Source: Alphaproteobacteria bacterium
GTDB taxonomy: Bacteria; Pseudomonadota; Alphaproteobacteria; Micropepsales; Micropepsaceae
Reading direction: 5' to 3'
DNA length: 64,000 nt
NCBI GenBank assembly: GCA_947462105.1
Contig: CANHNJ010000009.1
Coordinates: 18,309 to 82,308, forward strand
Shown: one piece after another, positions 59,238 to 64,000 of the stretch
Layout: the number at the start of each line of letters is the position of its first letter
How positions within the stretch are numbered: the stretch's first letter is position 1
Notes under the pieces: generated by a model
What the model was told of the DNA's origin: nothing
Seen by the model: the letters and a program-made list of their open reading frames with translations, nothing else
The model's database searches: none
Translations under genes and position numbers: made by a program

Positions 59238-60578
59238 TTAGGGCGCAGGAACCAATGTTTCCACGAACCGCGCCGGTTCGCCGGAAGCGGGCGTGACAAC
59301 GGCGAAATCGCGCATCACGGTGCGGCCGCGCAGGATGGTCGCCACCGGCCAGCCCTTGGTCTTCATGCCATCAAAGGGCGTCCAGCCGCAGCGCGAGGCG
59401 ATCCAGCTATTGGTGATCTCGCGCGTCAGCGACAGGTCGACGATGGTGAAATCGGCGTCATAACCCCGGGCGATGCGGCCCTTGCCGGCGATGCCGAAGA
59501 TGCGTTGCGCGCCAGAGGCGGTGAGATCGACGAAGCGTTCCAGCGTCAGGTTGCCCTTATTGACATGGTCCAGCAGGATCGTCGCCAGGGTCTGCACGCC
59601 GGGCATGCCCGACGGCGTACCCGGATATTCCTTGTCCTTCTCCTCGCGTGTATGCGGCGCATGGTCGGACCCGATGACATCAATGACGCCCTGGCGGACC
59701 GCATCCCACAGCGCCAGGCGATGGCTCTCGTCGCGGATGGGCGGGTTCATCTGGGCATAGGTGCCAAGGCGTTCATAACATTCCGGTGCCGACAAGGTGA
59801 GATGCTGCGGCGTGGTCTCGGCGGTGGCGAATTCCTTGGCGGCGGCCAGCAGCGGAATCTCATCGCCGGTGGTGACATGCAGCACATGCAGACGGCGGCC
59901 CGCTTCGCGGGCCAGTCGCAGCACCCGCTCGGTTGACATGCGGGCCGCCTCGGCGTCGCGCCACACCGGATGGGTTTGCGGTTTGCCGGCTTCCGCCAGA
60001 TGCTTGCGCGCGATCATGCGGTCTTCGTCTTCGGAATGCACGGCGACGCGGCGCTTGCCGGATTTCAGCGCCGCCAGAATGTCGGCTTCCTTCGCCAGCA
60101 GCAGCGTGCCGGTGGAGGAACCCAGGAACGCCTTGATGCCACAGACGCCCGGCAGCGCTTCCAGCACCTTCAGCTCTTCGATGTTCTGCGGCGTCGCGCC
60201 GGCATAGAAGGCATAGTCGCAATGCGCCCGGCCCTTCGCCCGCGCCAGCTTGTCGTGCACGGCCTGGACATTGGTGGTGGGCGGGTTGGTGTTGGGCATT
60301 TCGAAGATGGTGGTGACGCCGCCCAGGATCGCGGCGCGGGTGCCGGTGTCCAGATCTTCCTTGTGCTCGTTGCCGGGCTCGCGGAAATGCACCTGCGTAT
60401 CCATGACACCGGGCAGCACATGCAGGCCCTTCGCCTCGAATATTTCCGCCGCCTTGGCGCCCGGGAAGCTGCCGATGGCGGCAATGCGCCCGCCAATGAC
60501 GCCGATGTCGGCCGCGGCGATGCCATTGGGGGTGGCGACGATGCCCCCACGTATCAGAAGGTCAAAAGTCTGGGTCAT
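59238..60578 (-). CDS. pyrC: Dihydroorotase
   Basis: This is a 446-residue class-I amidohydrolase. The metal ligands of DTQVHFREPG (HxH-type site) and the family motif IGSDHAPHTREEKD are present; EMPNTNPPTT and AEADI/KAFLGSSTG are also typical. It cyclises carbamoyl-aspartate to dihydroorotate in pyrimidine synthesis. A pyrBC-type ATCase gene is not in view. The start ATG is at 60578. ygfZ is divergent, with 54 bp between the starts. Confidence 0.93.
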   Translation of the reverse strand: MTQTFDLLIRGGIVATPNGIAAADIGVIGGRIAAIGSFPGAKAAEIFEAKGLHVLPGVMDTQVHFREPGNEHKEDLDTGTRAAILGGVTTIFEMPNTNPPTTNVQAVHDKLARAKGRAHCDYAFYAGATPQNIEELKVLEALPGVCGIKAFLGSSTGTLLLAKEADILAALKSGKRRVAVHSEDEDRMIARKHLAEAGKPQTHPVWRDAEAARMSTERVLRLAREAGRRLHVLHVTTGDEIPLLAAAKEFATAETTPQHLTLSAPECYERLGTYAQMNPPIRDESHRLALWDAVRQGVIDVIGSDHAPHTREEKDKEYPGTPSGMPGVQTLATILLDHVNKGNLTLERFVDLTASGAQRIFGIAGKGRIARGYDADFTIVDLSLTREITNSWIASRCGWTPFDGMKTKGWPVATILRGRTVMRDFAVVTPASGEPARFVETLVPAP

Positions 60579-60632
60579 GAACGCTGGTTAGCCCCGCTTG
60601 GCTTTCGGGGCAAGCCGCATTACCTCAGATGC

Positions 60633-61433
60633 ATGGAACCCTGCCGCCTGGAAGACCGCGCCGTCATCAGCCTGACCGGGCCGGAAGCGCGCGCTTTCCT
60701 GCAAAACCTCGTCACCAATGATGTGGAAAAGCTGGAACCCGGACGCGGGTTATATGCCGCCCTGCTAAGTCCCCAGGGCAAGATCGGTTTCGATTTCCTG
60801 GTCGTGGCAAGCGAAGGCGGGCTGCTGCTGGATGTGGCGGCGGCAACGCGCGAGGCGCTGCTGAAGAAACTGAAAATGTATCGTCTGCGCACGCCGGTGG
60901 AGATCGCCGCGCGCGACGAACTGGGCGTCTATGCGGCGCTGAAGGGCGATGCCGTGCGGCGCGCGGTGCGCTTTATCGATCCGCGTCACCCGCAACTTCC
61001 CGCACGCAGCATCGGCGCTGTCGCCGAGATGCCCGCCAACCTGCCGGGTGCGACGGCGTATCATGCGCTGCGGCTGGAACTGGGCGTGCCCGAGGGCGGC
61101 GATTTCGGCTTTGAGAAGATTTTCGCCCTGGATGGCGGGCTGGATGAACTGCATGCCGTTTCCTTCGAAAAGGGCTGCTATGTCGGCCAGGAACTGACCG
61201 CGCGGATGAAGCACCGCGCCACCAGCCGCAAGCGGCCCCTGCTGCTGCGCGCCGCTGGCGAGCTGCCCGCGCCGGGCACGGCGCTGGTGCAGGATGGCGA
61301 TATCGGCGAGATCATTGCCGCGCATGGCAGGCAGGGTTTTGCCTCGGTGCGGCTGGACAAGTGGGATGCCGCAAAAGAAGCGCGGGCGGGCGATGTGGCC
61401 GTGACATTGGTCAAACCGGACTGGCTCGCATGA
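60633..61433 (+). CDS. ygfZ: YgfZ/GcvT-type folate-binding protein
   Basis: This 266-residue protein is nested at the end of the track ORF 59970-61433, whose front half shadows pyrC. From the ATG at 60633 it reads MEPCRLEDRAVISLTGPEA. The signature KGCYVGQELTARMKHR (KGCYxGQE) is diagnostic for YgfZ (IBA57 in mitochondria), which supports Fe-S cluster enzymes using folate. Its stop overlaps the start of the tag gene by four bases. Confidence 0.94.
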   Translation: MEPCRLEDRAVISLTGPEARAFLQNLVTNDVEKLEPGRGLYAALLSPQGKIGFDFLVVASEGGLLLDVAAATREALLKKLKMYRLRTPVEIAARDELGVYAALKGDAVRRAVRFIDPRHPQLPARSIGAVAEMPANLPGATAYHALRLELGVPEGGDFGFEKIFALDGGLDELHAVSFEKGCYVGQELTARMKHRATSRKRPLLLRAAGELPAPGTALVQDGDIGEIIAAHGRQGFASVRLDKWDAAKEARAGDVAVTLVKPDWLA

Positions 61434-62017
61434 AAAAGCGTTGCTGGTGGCCCGGTGAGGATGCGCTCTATCAGAGCTATCATGATGATGAATGGGGCGT
61501 GCCGGAATATGATTCTTGCGCGCTTTACGAGAAGCTGGTGCTGGACGGTTTCCAGGCGGGCCTGAGCTGGATCACGATCCTGCGCAAGCGGGAGAATTTC
61601 CGCAAAGCCTTCCACCAGTTCGAACCGCAGAAGATCGCCCGCTATGGCGCCAAGGACATCGACCGTCTCTTGCAGAATGACGGCATTGTCCGCAGCCGCG
61701 CCAAGATCGAGGCCGCGATCAAGGGCGCGAAACTCTGGCTGGAGATCGAAGATCGCGAGCCCGGCGGCTTTCGCGACCTGATCTGGAAGCATGTTGACGG
61801 CAAGCCGGTTACCAACCGCTTCAAGACCCGGGGCGATGTCCCCGCCCAGACGGATATGAGCGTCGGACTGGCAAAGGAACTGAAACAGCGCGGCTTCAAT
61901 TTCTGCGGCCCGGTGATCGTCTATGCCTTCGCCCAGGCCACCGGCATGGTCAACGATCACCTGACCACCTGTTTCCGCCATGCCGAATGCGCGAAGCAGG
62001 GCAAGGCAAGGCACTGA
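61430..62017 (+). CDS. tag: DNA-3-methyladenine glycosylase I
   Basis: The 195-residue protein is from the ATG at 61430 (MKKRCWWPGEDALYQSYHDD), overlapping the ygfZ stop. It is a helix-hairpin-helix glycosylase with YHDDEWGVPEYD and FQAGLSWITILRKRENFRKAF, motifs of the Tag family. The C-terminal Cys/His set with TCFRHAEC is compatible with the Tag zinc site. It excises 3-methyladenine from alkylated DNA in the cytoplasm. The photolyase gene follows 31 bp downstream. Confidence 0.94.
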   Translation: MKKRCWWPGEDALYQSYHDDEWGVPEYDSCALYEKLVLDGFQAGLSWITILRKRENFRKAFHQFEPQKIARYGAKDIDRLLQNDGIVRSRAKIEAAIKGAKLWLEIEDREPGGFRDLIWKHVDGKPVTNRFKTRGDVPAQTDMSVGLAKELKQRGFNFCGPVIVYAFAQATGMVNDHLTTCFRHAECAKQGKARH

Positions 62018-62048
62018 ACCAAATCGTGCCCCCAGCCGTATGCCGCCC

Positions 62049-63434
62049 ATGAAGCCCGTCATCCATTGGTTCCGGCAGGACCTGCGCCTTTCCGATAACC
62101 CCGCCCTCGTCCATGCGGTGAAGTCCGGCCAGCCTGTCATCTGCCTTTATGTGCTGGATGACGAAACGCCGGGCGACTGGGCGATGGGCGGGGCGTCGCG
62201 CTGGTGGCTGTATCATTCGCTGGCGGCCCTGGATGCCAGACTGAGGCAGACGGGCGGCGGGCTGATCCTGCGGCGTGGCGAAGCGGCCAAGAGCATCCAG
62301 GACGTCATCCGCGAAACCGGCGCAAACGCCATTGCCTGGAATCGCTGCTACGAGCCCTTTGCCGTCGCGCGTGACAAGGCCCTGAAAGCCGAACTGTCAG
62401 CACAGGGCATCGCGGTGGAAAGCTGCAACGGTGCGCTGCTGGCCGAACCCTGGGAGATCAAGACCGGCGGCGGCACCCCCTTCAAGGTCTACACGCCATT
62501 CTGGAAAGCCTTGCGCGCCCAGATCGAACCGGCCGCGTCGCTACGCGCGCCCGCGAAGATGGCTTTTCATCCCGGCGTCAAAAGCGACACTCTCAAGAGC
62601 TGGAAGCTGTTGCCGGACAAGCCGGACTGGTCAAAGGGCTTCGACGGGACGCCCGGCGAAAAGGGCGCGCATGATGCGCTGTATGATTTCTTCGATCATA
62701 TCGGCGGCTATGGCACGGCGCGCGACATTCCAGGTACCGAAGGCACCTCGCGCCTGTCGCCGCACCTGCATTTCGGCGAAATCAGCCCGCGCCAGGTCTG
62801 GCATGCGGTGCGCGCCCGCGAAGCATCGCCGGATGGCGAGAAATTCCTGGCCGAAATCGGCTGGCGCGAATTCAACCACCAGCTTCTGTTCCACCACCCG
62901 CACCTGCCGACCCACGCCTATGACGAGCGCTTTGCGAAGATGAAGTGGCGGCAAAATGATAAGGACTTCACCGCCTGGACGCGCGGCAGGACCGGCGTGC
63001 CCATTGTCGATGCCGGCATGCGCCAGCTCTGGCAGACCGGGTGGATGCACAACCGCGTTCGCATGATCGTGGCATCGTTCCTGATCAAGCATCTGCTGAT
63101 AGACTGGCGGCACGGACAGCGCTGGTTCTGGGATACGCTGGTCGATGCCGACCTCGCCAACAACGCCGCCAACTGGCAGTGGGTGGCGGGCTCGGGGGCG
63201 GATGCCTCGCCCTTCTTTCGCATCTTCAATCCCGTGCTGCAGGGCGGGAAGTTCGATCCTGCCGGGACCTATGTCCGCCGCTTCTGTCCCGAGCTGACGG
63301 CAGTGCCGGACAAATTCATCCACAGGCCGTGGGAGGCGCCTGAACCGCCCGCCAACTACCCTGCTCCGATCGTGGATTTGGCGGCGGGCCGTGACCGCGC
63401 CCTGGCGGCATTCCGGGCGTTGCCGAGCCGCTGA
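62049..63434 (+). CDS. phrB: Deoxyribodipyrimidine photolyase
   Basis: The protein is about 461 residues from the ATG at 62049 (MKPVIHWFRQDLRLSDNPAL); an ATG three codons earlier is also possible, and the track start is further upstream. The antenna-binding N-terminal half is followed by the FAD-binding half with GTSRLSPHLHFGEISPRQVW, IGWREFNHQLLFHHP and WMHNRVRMIVASFLIKHLLIDW...NAANWQWVAGSG. It repairs cyclobutane pyrimidine dimers with blue light. It lies behind tag, a second DNA-repair gene. Confidence 0.93.
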   Translation: MKPVIHWFRQDLRLSDNPALVHAVKSGQPVICLYVLDDETPGDWAMGGASRWWLYHSLAALDARLRQTGGGLILRRGEAAKSIQDVIRETGANAIAWNRCYEPFAVARDKALKAELSAQGIAVESCNGALLAEPWEIKTGGGTPFKVYTPFWKALRAQIEPAASLRAPAKMAFHPGVKSDTLKSWKLLPDKPDWSKGFDGTPGEKGAHDALYDFFDHIGGYGTARDIPGTEGTSRLSPHLHFGEISPRQVWHAVRAREASPDGEKFLAEIGWREFNHQLLFHHPHLPTHAYDERFAKMKWRQNDKDFTAWTRGRTGVPIVDAGMRQLWQTGWMHNRVRMIVASFLIKHLLIDWRHGQRWFWDTLVDADLANNAANWQWVAGSGADASPFFRIFNPVLQGGKFDPAGTYVRRFCPELTAVPDKFIHRPWEAPEPPANYPAPIVDLAAGRDRALAAFRALPSR

Positions 63435-63454
63435 AGGCCCCTTTTGTCCTTGTA

Positions 63455-63499
63455 GCGGTTCCTGACGGAAAACTGCTTCACACTTTTCCGGGAACCGCT
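63455..63499. repeat. Double hairpin upstream of cysK
   Basis: AGCGGTTCC (63455-63463) pairs with GGAACCGCT (63491-63499), and inside it GGAAAA pairs with TTTTCC around a CTGCTTCACAC loop. GCGGTTCC...GGAACCGC motifs with GGAAAA/TTTTCC are common intergenic repeats in alphaproteobacteria. It lies 14 bp before the cysK start, where it could act in the leader. Confidence 0.65.
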
Positions 63500-63512
63500 T
63501 TAAGTTCCGGAA

Positions 63513-64000
63513 ATGATCCGCCAAGACGTCATCGCCGCTATCGGCAACACCCCCCTGATCCGGCTCAAACGCGCCTCAGAGGCGACTGGCTGCGAAATCC
63601 TGGGCAAGGCCGAGTTCCTCAATCCCGGCCAGTCGGTCAAGGACCGCGCCGCCCTGTTCATCATCCAGGATGCGTTGAAGCGGGGCGCGCTCAGGCCCGG
63701 CGGCACCATCGTCGAAGGTACCGCCGGCAATACCGGCATCGGCCTGGCAACCGTTGCCAACGCCCTGGGTTTCAAGACGGTGATCATCATTCCCGACACC
63801 CAGTCTCAGGAGAAGAAGGACGCGCTGCGCCTGCTGGGTGCGGAGCTGATCGAGGTTCCTGCCGTCCCCTACAAGGACCCCAACAATTATGTGAAGCTGT
63901 CAGGCCGCATGGCCGAGCAGTTGGCGAAGTCGGAAAAGAACGGCGCGATCTGGGCCAACCAGTTCGACAATGTCGCCAATCGCAATGCCCATATCGAAGG
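63513..64000 (+). CDS. cysK: Cysteine synthase A, 3' truncated by window edge
   Basis: The first 162 residues are visible from the ATG at 63513. It is a PLP-dependent fold-II enzyme: the PLP lysine is K43 in [10 protein letters not shown], and [17 protein letters not shown] is the phosphate-binding loop. [22 protein letters not shown] is typical of CysK. It makes L-cysteine from O-acetylserine and sulfide. The C-terminal half lies beyond the window. A double hairpin precedes it. Confidence 0.92.
   Translation, partial: MIRQDVIAAIGNTPLIRLKRASEATGCEILGKAEFLNPGQSVKDRAALFIIQDALKRGALRPGGTIVEGTAGNTGIGLATVANALGFKTVIIIPDTQSQEKKDALRLLGAELIEVPAVPYKDPNNYVKLSGRMAEQLAKSEKNGAIWANQFDNVANRNAHIE

Noticed and set aside
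59970-61433. 487-residue ORF spanning pyrC and ygfZ
   Set aside because: The first 221 codons are antisense to pyrC; ygfZ begins at 60633.

Overview
The window is a 64 kb piece of a high-GC (third codon positions mostly G/C) alphaproteobacterial chromosome. The class call rests on recognisable gene neighbourhoods: accA-xerD-aroK-aroB-CBS transporter-bolA-J protein-cobS-cobT; SUV3-like helicase-S4 protein-fdxA-carD; and ubiG-DUF1178-grxC-comF-NDUFAF5-like methyltransferase, next to lysC and ptsP. It also rests on alphaproteobacterial-type families (DUF4167, CarD, a DUF4115 RodZ-like protein, a Cys-nucleophile PHB depolymerase). I cannot fix the genus. No rRNA, tRNA, CRISPR array, prophage or complete insertion sequence was seen. 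No gene-free stretch exceeds about 300 bp; the longest gaps are 47066-47343 and 50616-50872.

Layout. 1-9.5 kb: end of cinA, a secreted cupin, two tandem secreted SGNH-like proteins, ratA-lipA, an Aas-like AMP ligase, a small secreted Gly/Tyr-rich protein, a small cytochrome c, a GST and the PHB depolymerase. 9.5-16 kb: periplasmic S1/P1 nuclease, M23 endopeptidase, DUF983, ClpB with a sigma32-like promoter, DUF4167. 16-24 kb: the minus-strand housekeeping run lysC-ptsP-rodZ-ispG-prfA-prmC. 24-31.6 kb: a small ORF coupled to ubiG, DUF1178, a HbpS/GlcG-like protein, grxC, comF, a methyltransferase, a broken Flp pilin, mutT, an Ohr/OsmC protein, a secreted lactonase-fold protein, argJ. 31.7-45 kb: secA, a CorA-type transporter, a 40-residue secreted peptide, accA, xerD, aroKB, a CBS-domain transporter, bolA, a J protein, cobST. 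45-54.8 kb: a VUT-like membrane protein, rpmB, DUF3108, the SUV3-like helicase with an S4 protein, fdxA, carD, a secreted SNase, a Sua5-type TsaC, an FAD-linked oxidase. 54.8-64 kb: a superinfection-immunity-like membrane protein, a GH17-GT2 glucan synthase coupled to an FKBP, LysE, dihydroorotase, ygfZ, tag, a photolyase and the start of cysK.

How genes work together. Most are single-copy core genes in short coupled pairs with ATGA or GTGA overlaps: prfA-prmC, aroK-aroB, ygfZ-tag, helicase-S4, FKBP-glucan synthase, and the SGNH pair. LipA makes lipoate. LysC, ArgJ, AroKB and CysK make amino acids, and IspG makes isoprenoid precursors. SecA exports the many signal-peptide proteins seen here. 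PrfA and PrmC act together in translation termination. CobS and CobT form the AAA+/vWA pair of the aerobic cobaltochelatase.

Most unusual signal. Two genes, secA and phaZ, have a second copy of their own 3' coding end 114 bp and 92 bp downstream. Between the copies lies a repeat-like sequence. The differences between copies, five in secA's last codons and one in phaZ, are all synonymous in the genic frame. In secA the sequence between the copies ends in one member of a 45-52 bp dispersed repeat with ends TGGTC and GTCGCTCC, which occurs at least six times in the window. Another copy abuts the stop codon of ubiG, whose last ~45 codons are distinctly lower in GC3. This looks like short DNA insertions at gene 3' ends that restore the interrupted reading frame. 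That mechanism is inference and needs comparative genomics.
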